A stretch of DNA of 64,000 nt, taken from the NCBI RefSeq assembly GCF_002954265.1, contig NZ_PPSL01000003.1, positions 248,001 through 312,000 of the forward strand, read 5' to 3'. A program made the translations under genes and the position numbers. A model generated the notes under the pieces. The model saw nothing but the letters and a program-made list of their open reading frames with translations. It was not told the origin of the DNA and did no database searches. Numbering within the stretch: the stretch's first letter is position 1; the number at the start of each line of letters is the position of its first letter. The DNA is from Flavipsychrobacter stenotrophus (GTDB lineage: Bacteria > Bacteroidota > Bacteroidia > Chitinophagales > Chitinophagaceae). Of this stretch, positions 28,877 to 37,388 are shown in pieces.

Positions 28877-28909
28877 AGATGTGGCACACCTTTAAGGAGT
28901 GCCACATCT
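28877..28909. repeat. Perfect 11-bp inverted repeat upstream of the DUF5723 gene
   Basis: AGATGTGGCAC (28877-28887) pairs with GTGCCACATCT (28899-28909) around an 11-base loop. No T-run follows on either strand. It sits between the terminator of the TPR gene and the start at 28822. Confidence 0.6.
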
Positions 28910-28922
28910 CTCAGCGCCTCAA

Positions 28923-28962
28923 CAAAAAATCCCTTGCTTCTGATGGTTCAAAAACAAGGGAT
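28923..28962 (-). terminator. Rho-independent terminator of the TPR gene
   Basis: On the minus strand, ATCCCTTG...CAAGGGAT with an 18-base loop is followed directly by TTTTTTG, 21 bases past the stop at 28983. Confidence 0.85.
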
Positions 28963-28982
28963 AGTATAAAAATGTATCGGTA

Positions 28983-30398
28983 TTATTTCTTTTTGTAACG
29001 GGCTATCAGCTCGGTAACTGAAGCACGAAGGAGGTATTCGGGGTTGAGGTCTGTGAAGAGCTTGATCTTTTTAGGGGCTTCTTTTAGTCCTTTTTCCAGT
29101 TGTAGCATGGCTTCTTTCACCTTACCCATTTCGAACAGGGTGGCAGCATGGTAGTAGCTGAAGTCACCCTTTTCGCCGCAATGGTCGCGGGCTACTTCCA
29201 GCTGGGTGATCACCTCATCGTAATACTTGGTAAGGAACAAGCCACGGATCAGCGCCATCCATGTAGATTTATTGCCCGGCTTCAGGCGTACTGCATTCAG
29301 GTAGCAGACAAGGGCTTCGCTTTTTACATCCATTTCCATAAGGCAGTTGCCTATGGCCATGCAGTAGGTGGCGTTCTCCTTATCGAGGTGCAGGGCTACG
29401 GAGAATGATTTTACAGCCTTATCCCATTGTTTTTCACGGGCATAGGTTTCGCCGATCTTGTAGAAGATCGAATCATCCTGCGGACTGAGCTGCGATGCCT
29501 GCCTGTAGTAGTGGCGGGCGCGGGTGTAATCTTTTCTCTTTTCCCAGCAATAGCCCATTGCTTCAAAGATCACATCTTCCGGCCTGGCTATTTCTATATG
29601 TTTGGAAAGCGATTCCAGTGCTCTGTCGTAGTTCTTCAGGCGCATGTAGGCGTCGGCCATATTGCGGTAGGCGAATTCGAATTTTTCATCGATAGCCACG
29701 CAATATTCGTAGGCATCTATACACTTTTCATACATCTTCAGTCCCTGATATGCGGCACCGAGGTTGAACCAGGCGAGGGCATTATAGGGGTCATCGTCTG
29801 TAAGCTGGGTGTGCATGGTAATGCTCTCCTCCAGGCGGCCTGTAAACTCGGCCCAGAAGCAGATCTTCTGCAGGGCTTCTTCATTGCGGCGGTCTATTTT
29901 CACAACACGTTTCAGTGTGTCATAAACAGCGTCGAACTCTTCGCCCTCGTCATAAACATCTGATAGTTCGAGCAGTATCTCTACTTTATCGCGTCCGCTG
30001 AAATTTTCGGCTTGGGTTTCCAGCCATAGGGCTGCCCTGTCGAATTTCAGCTGTGCGAGTAGGATATCAGCTCTCAGTAGTACGGCATCAAGGTTATTGT
30101 TGTCGTATTGCTCCATTTCGTCCAGCGCTTTGAGTGCCTGGCCGTATTTCTGTGACTGGGTAAGGATCTCTGCCTTAAGCAGTAGGATAGATGCAGAGAA
30201 GGGGTAGTATGTGCGGGCAATATCGCAGGCCAGCAGTGCCTCATCTTCTTTACTATTCTGAAAAAAATATTCTATAACGCTCTCAAACTCTTCCTCGTCA
30301 AGTATGCTTATTGAATTGCCTTTTTTTACTTCTTCGTACTTATCTAAAATATCCTCTATTGAACCCCAGTCGTCGTCATTATAGTCGTCATCAAACAT
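28983..30398 (-). CDS. Cytoplasmic TPR-repeat protein
   Basis: 471 residues with no signal peptide or membrane segment. The N-terminus is strongly acidic (FDDDYNDDDWGS). About ten to eleven tetratricopeptide repeats follow from residue 45 to 455, with canonical W-x2-LG/A-x2-Y spacing (for example AWFNLGAAYQGLKMYEKCIDAY and AYRNMADAYMRLKNYDRAL). TPR arrays are protein-interaction scaffolds. I recognise this as a Bacteroidota-type TPR protein without an assigned partner. TAACTTTA, close to the -7 consensus, lies 18 bases before ATG 30398. Transcribed alone, with its own terminator. Confidence 0.88.
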   Translation of the reverse strand: MFDDDYNDDDWGSIEDILDKYEEVKKGNSISILDEEEFESVIEYFFQNSKEDEALLACDIARTYYPFSASILLLKAEILTQSQKYGQALKALDEMEQYDNNNLDAVLLRADILLAQLKFDRAALWLETQAENFSGRDKVEILLELSDVYDEGEEFDAVYDTLKRVVKIDRRNEEALQKICFWAEFTGRLEESITMHTQLTDDDPYNALAWFNLGAAYQGLKMYEKCIDAYEYCVAIDEKFEFAYRNMADAYMRLKNYDRALESLSKHIEIARPEDVIFEAMGYCWEKRKDYTRARHYYRQASQLSPQDDSIFYKIGETYAREKQWDKAVKSFSVALHLDKENATYCMAIGNCLMEMDVKSEALVCYLNAVRLKPGNKSTWMALIRGLFLTKYYDEVITQLEVARDHCGEKGDFSYYHAATLFEMGKVKEAMLQLEKGLKEAPKKIKLFTDLNPEYLLRASVTELIARYKKK

Positions 30399-30647
30399 AA
30401 TTCATGAGATTTGTAGTAAAGTTAATGAAAAATGTATGCCAAAGATAGCTGTCAGTGTTACCTAAATGTCAAAATGCACAGGATATTAACAGTGTAAAAG
30501 GTGCTTTAATACGATGAAAATCAATTTATTTTCGTTTTACAATGTGGATATGGCCACAGTAATATCTGGCTACAGCTCATTAACAAACAGTTATTTACAA
30601 TAGATGCATAAACTGTATGTTTTTAATTTTAAGTTTTTACCTTTTAC

Positions 30648-31436
30648 TTAAATAGAGCCGGTTCTTCCGCCATCAACAGGAATAGAAGTGCCGTTGACAT
30701 ACGCGGCAGCCGGGCTGGCCAGAAATGCCACTACGGCAGCTATTTCCTCAGGTTTGCCAAAACGGCGGGCAGGTATCTCGTCTATCATCTCCTGTTCTAC
30801 CTCGTGTTTGTCCTTTCCGGTCTTGGCAGATTTGTTATTGAGGATGGTATCGAGGCGCTCTGTAGATGTGGCGCCGGGGAGTACATTGTTTACGGTTATG
30901 CCGAATTCGCCCAGCTCATTGGACATTGTTTTTGCCCATGAAGCTACTGCGCCGCGGATGGTATTGGACACGCCCAGGCCCTTCAACGGGATTTTAACGG
31001 ATGTAGAGATGATATTGATGATACGGCCATAGCCAGCCTTCTTCATTCCAGCGGTTACCAGATTGGATATGATCTGGTTGCAGATAAGGTGCTGTTGGAA
31101 AGCCATGAGGAAATCTTCAGGCTTCGCAGCGGTTATAGGTCCGCCTGCAGGGCCGCCGGTATTGTTGATGAGTATGTGTACGTCGTTGTTGGCTACGAAC
31201 CCTTCTACGGCGGTTTTTACAGTATTTACGTCAGAGTAGTCGGCCACAAGGTAGCCGTGTTGTTGGCCTGCTTTGGTGTCGAGGGTCTGCACGGCCAGTT
31301 TTAGCTTTTCTTCATTACGGGAAACGAGTATGCAACGTGCGCCCATGGCTGCCATAGCCTGTGCCGAAGCCAATCCGATACCTTGTGTGCTGCCGCCAAC
31401 GAGGGCGGTTTTTCCTGTGAGATCCTGTGAAAGCAT
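30648..31436 (-). CDS. Atypical short-chain dehydrogenase/reductase (BKR-like SDR)
   Basis: 262 residues from ATG 31436. The frame extends upstream, but the SDR fold begins at LTGKTALVGGSTQGIG, and a TATCTTTA box 4 bases before the ATG fixes the start. The dinucleotide site is GGSTQGIG (TGxxxGxG with the T replaced). NNTGG stands for NNAG. In the active-site helix the normal YxxxK is replaced: the segment reads GLGVSNTIRGAVASWAK, with no Tyr and with Arg for Lys. The end SPAAAYVNGTSIPVDGG is typical. An SDR subgroup resembling beta-ketoacyl-ACP reductase but lacking the classical tetrad is known, and this fits it. Catalysis by the usual mechanism is doubtful. Substrate unknown. Confidence 0.85.
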   Translation of the reverse strand: MLSQDLTGKTALVGGSTQGIGLASAQAMAAMGARCILVSRNEEKLKLAVQTLDTKAGQQHGYLVADYSDVNTVKTAVEGFVANNDVHILINNTGGPAGGPITAAKPEDFLMAFQQHLICNQIISNLVTAGMKKAGYGRIINIISTSVKIPLKGLGVSNTIRGAVASWAKTMSNELGEFGITVNNVLPGATSTERLDTILNNKSAKTGKDKHEVEQEMIDEIPARRFGKPEEIAAVVAFLASPAAAYVNGTSIPVDGGRTGSI

Positions 31437-31698
31437 GGGGTAAAGATAAAGAGGAAAAGTGAAGGCGTGATGCAGGTTCACGCAAAGAGCGCGAAGATGA
31501 GGCGCAAAGATGCGCAAAGGACAGAGGATAGGAGTAGGAGAACGCAAAGAGTTGCAGTTGTTTTGTTACACAGTTATGTCGCCCCTGCAGGGCTTTGTGT
31601 TTTTGGGTGTTCTCGTTCGATGGGTTAAAACCCATCGCTATTGATGTCGCTCTTTCAGGGCTTGCTTATTTTGGATAACTATGTTGGCTATTAATAGA
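31437..31698. repeat. Intergenic region with CGCAAAG motifs and palindromes
   Basis: 31480-31550 repeats GCGCAAAG/ACGCAAAG-like words at least four times. 31583-31592 is CCCTGCAGGG. 31618-31637 is an inverted repeat CGATGGGTT/AACCCATCG with a 2-base loop. Such combinations are typical of dispersed intergenic repeats in Bacteroidota genomes. No gene is seen. Confidence 0.5.
31441..31448 (-). promoter_or_regulatory. -7-like box TATCTTTA four bases before the SDR start
   Basis: TATCTTTA matches TAnnTTTG except for the last base and ends 4 bases before ATG 31436. If used, the transcript would start at or next to the ATG. Confidence 0.4.
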
Positions 31699-32130
31699 CT
31701 ATAATTCGAAGTTGATACTTTGCGTGTAGTAGACCTTTACGGGTGTGCCATTAAGCAGGCCTGGTGTCCATGGGGGCATTGTTTTCAGTACTCTTATGGC
31801 TTCCTCTTCGCAGCCGTAACCTATGCTGCGTTTGGCCTTAAATTCTCCCAGTGTGCCATCTTCATTGACCGCAAATTGTATGGTTACTTTTCCATGTATC
31901 TTATTTTTTCTGGCGCTATCGGGGTAAACTATGTTTTGAGCGAGAAACCCACGAATGTCGGCAGAAGGAACCGGCATTTTTTCAGAATAGACCGGTTTAT
32001 TGATCGAATCCGCTGTTTTGGTTTCAACCGGGGTTATTGGCAATACGCCTGGTTGCGTACTTGGGGCGGTGGCTTGAGCCATTGCACAGGTAGATAGAGC
32101 TAACGACAGGATAAGCAGCGCGTATTTCAT
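31699..32130 (-). CDS. Secreted TonB C-terminal-domain protein, copy 3
   Basis: 143 residues. A signal peptide ends CAMAQ. The TonB_C domain (about 60-143) has NIVYPDSARKNKIHGKVTIQFAVNEDGTL, the GYGCEEEAIRVLKTMPPWTPG helix-loop and a final strand VKVYYTQSINFEL. Full-length TonB has an N-terminal anchor and couples ExbBD to outer-membrane receptors. Here there is a cleavable signal and only a short linker. Last of three tandem paralogues on the same strand. Confidence 0.88.
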   Translation of the reverse strand: MKYALLILSLALSTCAMAQATAPSTQPGVLPITPVETKTADSINKPVYSEKMPVPSADIRGFLAQNIVYPDSARKNKIHGKVTIQFAVNEDGTLGEFKAKRSIGYGCEEEAIRVLKTMPPWTPGLLNGTPVKVYYTQSINFEL

Positions 32131-32173
32131 AAAAACTATTTGTGGCCGGTTGGTTTTTCTATAGCGACAGATT

Positions 32174-32602
32174 TTATTGCAATTTAAAGGTAATAGGTTG
32201 TGTATAAAGCACTTTAACAGCTTTCCCGTTTTGCTTAGCTTGCTTCCAAAGGGGCATGCTTTTCAGTACCCTTATGGCTTCCTGATCGCAGCCGTAGCCA
32301 AGGCCGCGAACTACTTTAAAGTCGCTTAGCGAGCCATCTTCGTTTACTACAAACTGAATGGCTACACGGCCTTGTATGTTTCTCCTTCTGGCGCTGTCGG
32401 GATAGACTATGTTTTTGGCCAGAAATTCAAGAATGTCTACCGAAGGGCCAGGCATTTCCTCTACAAACGAATAGACGGTTTTGCCGTTGGAGTCCGGCGA
32501 TTTAGGGCCGGCCTGGGTAATTGATACGCCGCCGGGTGGGGTGGTTTGTGCAGATGCAACCGACGAGATGGTCAGGGTAGCGACTAAGAATAAATATTTC
32601 AT
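32174..32602 (-). CDS. Secreted TonB C-terminal-domain protein, copy 2
   Basis: 142 residues from ATG 32602 (a TTG at 32632 only extends the frame). A signal peptide ending ASAQ is followed by a short linker and a TonB_C domain with NIVYPDSARRRNIQGRVAIQFVVNEDGSL and YGCDQEAIRVLKSMPLWKQ. The W of the PPW motif is kept, but one Pro is Leu. Very similar to copy 3 (shared YPDSAR and EEAIRVLK blocks), so a tandem duplication. A TATCTTTG box lies 27 bases upstream of the ATG, so it can be transcribed separately from copy 1. Confidence 0.88.
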   Translation of the reverse strand: MKYLFLVATLTISSVASAQTTPPGGVSITQAGPKSPDSNGKTVYSFVEEMPGPSVDILEFLAKNIVYPDSARRRNIQGRVAIQFVVNEDGSLSDFKVVRGLGYGCDQEAIRVLKSMPLWKQAKQNGKAVKVLYTQPITFKLQ

Positions 32603-32629
32603 ATATACCAAGGGTTTTGTGATCGGGGG

Positions 32630-32637
32630 CAAAGATA
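32630..32637 (-). promoter_or_regulatory. -7 box TATCTTTG of TonB-domain copy 2
   Basis: Exact TAnnTTTG match, 27 bases before ATG 32602. It overlaps the upstream in-frame TTG, which supports the ATG as the true start. Confidence 0.5.
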
Positions 32638-32656
32638 GTCCTACCTGATTTACTTT

Positions 32657-33133
32657 TTACTCTAGTCTGAATGTAAGGGGTTGCGTAAACATGACCTTGA
32701 CTGGTTTTCCGCCTTGCTTACCCGGCTTCCAGGGCGGCATGCTTTTGAACAGTCTGATGGCTTCTTCGTCGCAACCGTAGCCTATGCCGCGGGCAACCGA
32801 TATATCGCTGATCGTACCATCTTCGTTTACCACAAATCTTACTATAACCCGGCCCTGTATGCCGGCTTTTTGTGCGCTGTCAGGGTAGCGGAGGTTTTTA
32901 GCAATGTAATCAGCGATATCTACAGTGGAAGCAGGCATTTGCTCTACATATTGGTAAATGGCCGGCGGAGGTGGAGGTGTATTTGGTGCTCCGGCTATGC
33001 CGGGTTCGATTCCGGTAGCTTGCTGTGGGGCAGGCTGGGGCTTCTCCACAGGCTTTACAGGTTGTTTCTTTTTAGTTTGTGCTGTAGCGCCCGTAGTAAT
33101 GGCAATGGAGAGGATAAATACCAGGAATTTCAT
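32657..33133 (-). CDS. Secreted TonB C-terminal-domain protein, copy 1
   Basis: 158 residues from ATG 33133. An in-frame ATG at 33175 would place 14 residues before the signal peptide and is less likely. A signal peptide ending ATAQ is followed by a basic, Pro-rich linker (KKKQPVKPVEKPQPAPQQ), as in classical TonB spacers, then TonB_C with NLRYPDSAQKAGIQGRVIVRFVVNEDGTI and GCDEEAIRLFKSMPPWKPG. It has the longest linker of the three copies. No exbB, exbD or receptor gene is adjacent. Possible roles are a periplasmic decoy or partner of outer-membrane proteins (inference). Confidence 0.88.
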   Translation of the reverse strand: MKFLVFILSIAITTGATAQTKKKQPVKPVEKPQPAPQQATGIEPGIAGAPNTPPPPPAIYQYVEQMPASTVDIADYIAKNLRYPDSAQKAGIQGRVIVRFVVNEDGTISDISVARGIGYGCDEEAIRLFKSMPPWKPGKQGGKPVKVMFTQPLTFRLE

Positions 33134-33198
33134 TTGCGTGGTTTTTATAAAGATACGGATTTGGAGATATTCCATAATAAGAGGTCTTTATAGCATTG

Positions 33199-34692
33199 TT
33201 ATTCTGCCACATCTACGTACACCGTATAGCCTACCATTCCTGCGCGAATTGTGATGTTTACATTGCCTGGTTTCAGTGCGGTAAGAATTCCATTGGCATC
33301 AACTGCGCATATTGTGTTGTCGGTGGAACAATATTGAAGCGCCACCCCTGGAACCACCTGATTGATTGCATTGTGCGCCTCAGCATTCAAAGCCATAGTG
33401 TTTGTCCCTGATAAATGCAGAGCCAGCGACATATAACCGGTATAAATACTCACCACCCCAGGGGGGGTGGCTACGCTATCAAATTCGCACTCTCTAATAT
33501 AGATGTGTGCAATAGCCGGAGGAATAGTTGCTGATGCGGTTTTCGCAAATAATGTTACCTGGGAATTGAAAAGGGCGAGGTAGCTTACCGAAACCAGTCC
33601 GCTGACATCTACAGTGGCGTTGTGAGTGCTGGTGTCGGGTATAGCCCAAGTAACCGGGTAGCCGGGTATCAGATTGGGGGATTTAGTTACGCGGTTTACA
33701 GCATACACGCCAGCTGTAAATTGTTTGCTTCGTGAAGTGTAAATTTCCACATACGACGTGTTGACATTCAGCATGTTAATGACAGTATCGGGTAGCACAT
33801 TAACTTCAGCTTCGCCATACACGTTTCTGGCCATTGCATAGATCATAGTTCTACCATTGGCTAGTGCAGTCACTTGCCCGGAGGCTTCAACCGTGGCAAT
33901 TTCCGGGTGCTGAACTGACCAGGTGAATGGTGCGGTCACTTCGTTGTTTTTGCCCTTGAGTGCATTGGCTGTAAATGTAGCCGTCTCTCCGATAAATAAT
34001 TGCTTGCCTGTGGGGTTGAGTTGCACCCTTGTGACAGGCACAACAGTATCTGTAGGGTTAGAAACATATACGGGTACGTTTACGAAGTCCTGCGCGTAAA
34101 AGGAGTCTGTGGTGATGGTAATAAAGCAAAAGCCTGCTTTGTGGAAGCTTATTTCTCCTGTAATGCTGACAGAGGCTACAGATTCGTCTGAAGTACGATA
34201 ACCAATATTGGCAGTTCCGCCACCAAGATATGCGGTTTGTAGCTGTAAATTGCCCGCGCTTAAGGCTCGTGATATAACAGATGGCGTGACTATCAGACTT
34301 TTGCGTTCGTACACGAGCAATGGTGCGCTGGCAACAAGATTGTTGGATCCGGCTTTCACATACGCATAGATCAAAGCAAAAGTTGAGTTCCGTGCCAGAG
34401 GGGTAACGGTAAAATTAGTTGTAGCTGTACTGCTTGAAAAGTCACCTACGTAATCGAATGCCCACATAGCCCATTTGACGCTGTCTGGCACGATGACATT
34501 TCCATTCCTGTCAATAATGACAGCAGAGTAGGAAATTATTTTACCTGGTTCAGTAGCTACCGCGCCCGGTTGAATTGTTAAATATGCCCCTTTGGCAGTA
34601 CTGATAGTGGTTGTAGTACTAGTGCCTCTTCTGCAGCTTAAGTTTGCAATAATAAGTGCAAGCACTGCCAGGATGTAAGTAAATTGCTTCAT
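33199..34692 (-). CDS. Lipoprotein with BIG2/Ig-like domains
   Basis: 497 residues. A short signal peptide ends in a lipobox-like NLSC (Cys at about 20), followed by RR and a Thr-rich linker. Several bacterial Ig-like (BIG2) domains are visible. The clearest is at about 225-310 (VQLNPTGKQLFIGETATFTANA ... PEIATVEASGQVTALANGRTMIYA). Another at the C-terminus has CAVDANGILTALKPGNVNITI. BIG2 domains are structural or adhesive modules on surface proteins. No enzyme motif is seen. It is on the same strand as the TonB-domain genes, 65 bp upstream of copy 1, but no shared regulation is evident. Confidence 0.8.
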   Translation of the reverse strand: MKQFTYILAVLALIIANLSCRRGTSTTTTISTAKGAYLTIQPGAVATEPGKIISYSAVIIDRNGNVIVPDSVKWAMWAFDYVGDFSSSTATTNFTVTPLARNSTFALIYAYVKAGSNNLVASAPLLVYERKSLIVTPSVISRALSAGNLQLQTAYLGGGTANIGYRTSDESVASVSITGEISFHKAGFCFITITTDSFYAQDFVNVPVYVSNPTDTVVPVTRVQLNPTGKQLFIGETATFTANALKGKNNEVTAPFTWSVQHPEIATVEASGQVTALANGRTMIYAMARNVYGEAEVNVLPDTVINMLNVNTSYVEIYTSRSKQFTAGVYAVNRVTKSPNLIPGYPVTWAIPDTSTHNATVDVSGLVSVSYLALFNSQVTLFAKTASATIPPAIAHIYIRECEFDSVATPPGVVSIYTGYMSLALHLSGTNTMALNAEAHNAINQVVPGVALQYCSTDNTICAVDANGILTALKPGNVNITIRAGMVGYTVYVDVAE

Positions 34693-34841
34693 AGCTTAGG
34701 TGATATTGGCTGCAAGATAATGAAACAACCCACTAAATAGCTTATGTTAATGTATTAGTGAAATACAGAATGAGATCCGTGTATGAGTTCAAGTATTGTT
34801 GCCTTGTGATTTGCTGTTTTTTCTTTAACAGGTATATGTAG

Positions 34842-34849
34842 TAAATTTG
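34842..34849 (+). promoter_or_regulatory. -7 box TAAATTTG of the GT2 gene
   Basis: Exact TAnnTTTG match ending 6 bases before ATG 34856. It overlaps an in-frame TTG at 34847, which therefore cannot be the start if the box is used. It implies a leaderless or nearly leaderless mRNA. Confidence 0.5.
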
Positions 34850-34855
34850 CGCCAC

Positions 34856-35779
34856 ATGAATTATCCTTATAAGGTATCTGCTGTTATCTGTTCTTATAAC
34901 CGGGCAAGGTTTGTTATCAAAGCTGTTGAGAGTATTTTCAACCAGGGGTATGATAACAAACAGCTGGAGGTGATAGTTGTGGATAACAACAGCACCGATG
35001 GCACAAAGGAACTGCTGGAACAGTATAAGCAGGAGCATCCGCAGTATAATTTTAGTTATTATATAGAAACTAATCAGGGTGTTGCTTTTGCGCGCAACCG
35101 TTGTGCCAGAGAGGCAAAGGGGGAAATAGTGGCTTACCTGGATGATGATTCGGAAGCACAGCCGGGCTGGTTGGAGGGGATAGCTACATTTTTTGACCAG
35201 CACCCTGATGTTTATTCGATAGGGGGTAAGATCACACCACGCTTTCTTACCGGTGTGCCCGACTGGTATTCGCGCTATTTCAATGGCTTGGTGGGTTCAT
35301 TTGATCAGGGGCCTGCGGTAAAGCAACTTACGGGTGAGCGCTATCCTTGCGGTGCCAATATGGCCTTCAGGAAAGAAGTGTTTGACAAGGTGGGCTATTT
35401 TAATACATTGCTAGGCAGAAGTGGCACAGGGCTACTGGCCAATGAGGAGAAAGATATCTATAAGCGTATACTGGCCGCAGATTGCAAGGTGTACTACCTG
35501 CCGGGTATGAGCGTGCTACATGCGGTAGAGGCCAATAAGTTTGACAAAAATTATGTGCGTCGCCACAGTAAGGGGATAGGTGGGGGAGAGCGCCTGAGGT
35601 TGCAGGGGCAAAACGGCGCACAGATAAAAAAGTTTGTAGAGTATGTGGCCAAGTGGGGATACGCTATTGTCTATGGTTTTGGGTTTCTTATAAGGGGGCA
35701 GTGGAGTAAATTTCACATGCTGGAGCGTTTCAGATGGTGGGTAATAGCCGGTTTTATTGATCCTAACGGTGCGAGGTAA
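34856..35779 (+). CDS. Glycosyltransferase family 2
   Basis: 307 residues from ATG 34856. A GT-A fold: SAVICSYNRARFVIKAVESI at the N-terminus, VIVVDNNSTDGT (about 40-51), NQGVAFARN and the metal-binding YLDDDSE (DxD-like, about 97-103). A later NEEKDIYKRI holds the catalytic-base region. It transfers a sugar from a nucleotide donor, probably for cell-surface glycans or glycolipids (inference). No transmembrane helix is certain; the C-terminal part has a hydrophobic stretch (WGYAIVYGFGFLIRG). The AraC-type gene follows after 68 bp with its own -7 box. Confidence 0.9.
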   Translation: MNYPYKVSAVICSYNRARFVIKAVESIFNQGYDNKQLEVIVVDNNSTDGTKELLEQYKQEHPQYNFSYYIETNQGVAFARNRCAREAKGEIVAYLDDDSEAQPGWLEGIATFFDQHPDVYSIGGKITPRFLTGVPDWYSRYFNGLVGSFDQGPAVKQLTGERYPCGANMAFRKEVFDKVGYFNTLLGRSGTGLLANEEKDIYKRILAADCKVYYLPGMSVLHAVEANKFDKNYVRRHSKGIGGGERLRLQGQNGAQIKKFVEYVAKWGYAIVYGFGFLIRGQWSKFHMLERFRWWVIAGFIDPNGAR

Positions 35780-35835
35780 TATAGATTTAATTCTAGATTT
35801 TACTTTCGGCTGATAGTTGCCACGCCAAAGCCGCT

Positions 35836-35843
35836 TATTTTTG
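35836..35843 (+). promoter_or_regulatory. -7 box TATTTTTG four bases before the AraC-type GTG
   Basis: Exact TAnnTTTG match. The next four bases are TATA and then GTG 35848, so the transcript would start at the start codon. An internal TTG codon (residue 15) is the alternative start. Confidence 0.45.
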
Positions 35844-35847
35844 TATA

Positions 35848-36708
35848 GTGGGTAAAGTAGCTGATACAAGAGAGCGGCAACATGGGCCGTTGGATAACTT
35901 TCTGGGTGCGGATGCCCGGAAGGGTATTGCTGAGCAGATAAAGATCAATGAGCATATACACGCTACATGGGTAGATGTTGCATTTCCTGAAGACGACCAG
36001 CCAGAAGAGCATGGCAACTTGTATGTATACCCGATAGACGATACCAAGTTTTCGTTACAGCTGTGCTACCTTACCTACAGCGACACCACCACAGAGAGTG
36101 CTGTTGCTTATTCCATTCAATTTTTCCCATCTTTTTTTGATCAATTTCCTGAAGAAGCGCTTGCAGGGAATACCTATTTTTCAACTAAGAAAACAGCTGT
36201 ACTTCAGTTTTCAATAGAGGGTAGCTCTGCTACTTTGCTCAATGAGCTGAGGTTGGCCGAACCAAGAGACGCTTTTACCGGCTTGCTATTGCGCAGCCGC
36301 CAGGCGGCCGGTCTGCTGGATGCCGCGTTAAGGCACATAAGTAAACCTGTAACTGTTGCCGAAGTGCCTGCCTGCCGTTTTCTGGCATATGATAGTGAGC
36401 GCGAGAAGATATTGGAAGCCTGTACTATAATAGAGCGTAACGATGGCAGGCCACCTACTATAAGGGAGCTTTCTAGAATGGTGGCTATGAATGAATGCTA
36501 TCTGAAAAAGGGGTTTAAAGCGCTAACAGGAAAGACGATACACGAGTACCAACAGGAGATAAGAATAAACAAGGCTAAAGATATGTTGAAGGTGCGGGGT
36601 ATATCTGTAACCGACGTGGCGTTAACACTTGGCTATAGCAGCATATCGCATTTCAGTACGGCATTTAAGCGGGTGACGGGACTAAAGCCTTGCGAATTGT
36701 TGTCGTAG
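35848..36708 (+). CDS. AraC-family transcriptional regulator
   Basis: 286 residues from GTG 35848. The C-terminal 100 residues form the double helix-turn-helix: PPTIRELSRMVAMNECYLKKGFKALTG, then IRINKAKDMLKVRGISVTDVALTLGYSSISHFSTAFKRVTGLKPCELL, the canonical AraC signature. The N-terminal part (about 1-180) is an effector-sensing domain I cannot assign; it has an IHATWVDVAFPEDDQPE segment and no cysteine cluster. It lies 68 bp downstream of the GT2 gene. Targets unknown. Confidence 0.9.
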   Translation: MGKVADTRERQHGPLDNFLGADARKGIAEQIKINEHIHATWVDVAFPEDDQPEEHGNLYVYPIDDTKFSLQLCYLTYSDTTTESAVAYSIQFFPSFFDQFPEEALAGNTYFSTKKTAVLQFSIEGSSATLLNELRLAEPRDAFTGLLLRSRQAAGLLDAALRHISKPVTVAEVPACRFLAYDSEREKILEACTIIERNDGRPPTIRELSRMVAMNECYLKKGFKALTGKTIHEYQQEIRINKAKDMLKVRGISVTDVALTLGYSSISHFSTAFKRVTGLKPCELLS

Positions 36709-37388
36709 GGTGGTTATTTATGGGGGAGAAAAAGGGTGAGAATATTCGTTTTCTGTTAAAAGTTGCAAAGAAGAGATCTCGTGCTAAGCAGCTAAAATAA
36801 GCGCCCAACAACCAGCATGTTGTGATACAAAATGATGGCAGAGCAGCTGTGAAAAGGAGCCTCAAAAATATTAACTGTCAATTAATTACATTAATACAGA
36901 TACTAAATAGCGTGTATTTATAATCGACTGGATGTCAGGTGGTATAAATAAGATGAATTGGAGGTTAAATTTTGGTGATCAAATAAAAAAAGCTACTAAG
37001 ATGCAGTTCATTTACTTTATCCGATAAAATACTTTTCCACAATTTGGCTTTTTATGTGAATTAGTGCTGAAAACCTTCATAATAGGGCGTTTGAACGGAA
37101 TGAGCATTTGATTTTTTGTTAAATTTTTTGTGAAATTTTGCACTTATAGTGATTTTAAATCAACTAATTAACAGTCTATTAACTACTCAATAACAAGCGT
37201 TGAACGAGTATAAGCTTTTTAGAATGAAACCTTTTCGCTATGTTTGTCACGTTAATACTATATTTTGACAGGTGGGTCTATGATCCGCGGTGAGATCAAT
37301 TGCTGTAAAAGGTAAAATTTTTATTAAAAATTGAATTGTTGATATTGACTTTTGGCTTTGTGAGTAACTGGTACATTAAATTGTAAAC
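36709..37388. other. 680-base intergenic region
   Basis: A+T rich with no ORF of note and no strong hairpin. Just before the giant T9SS gene a TTTG (37358-37361) precedes TAAATTGT (37377-37384), a weak -33/-7 candidate. Nothing else is seen. Confidence 0.5.
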
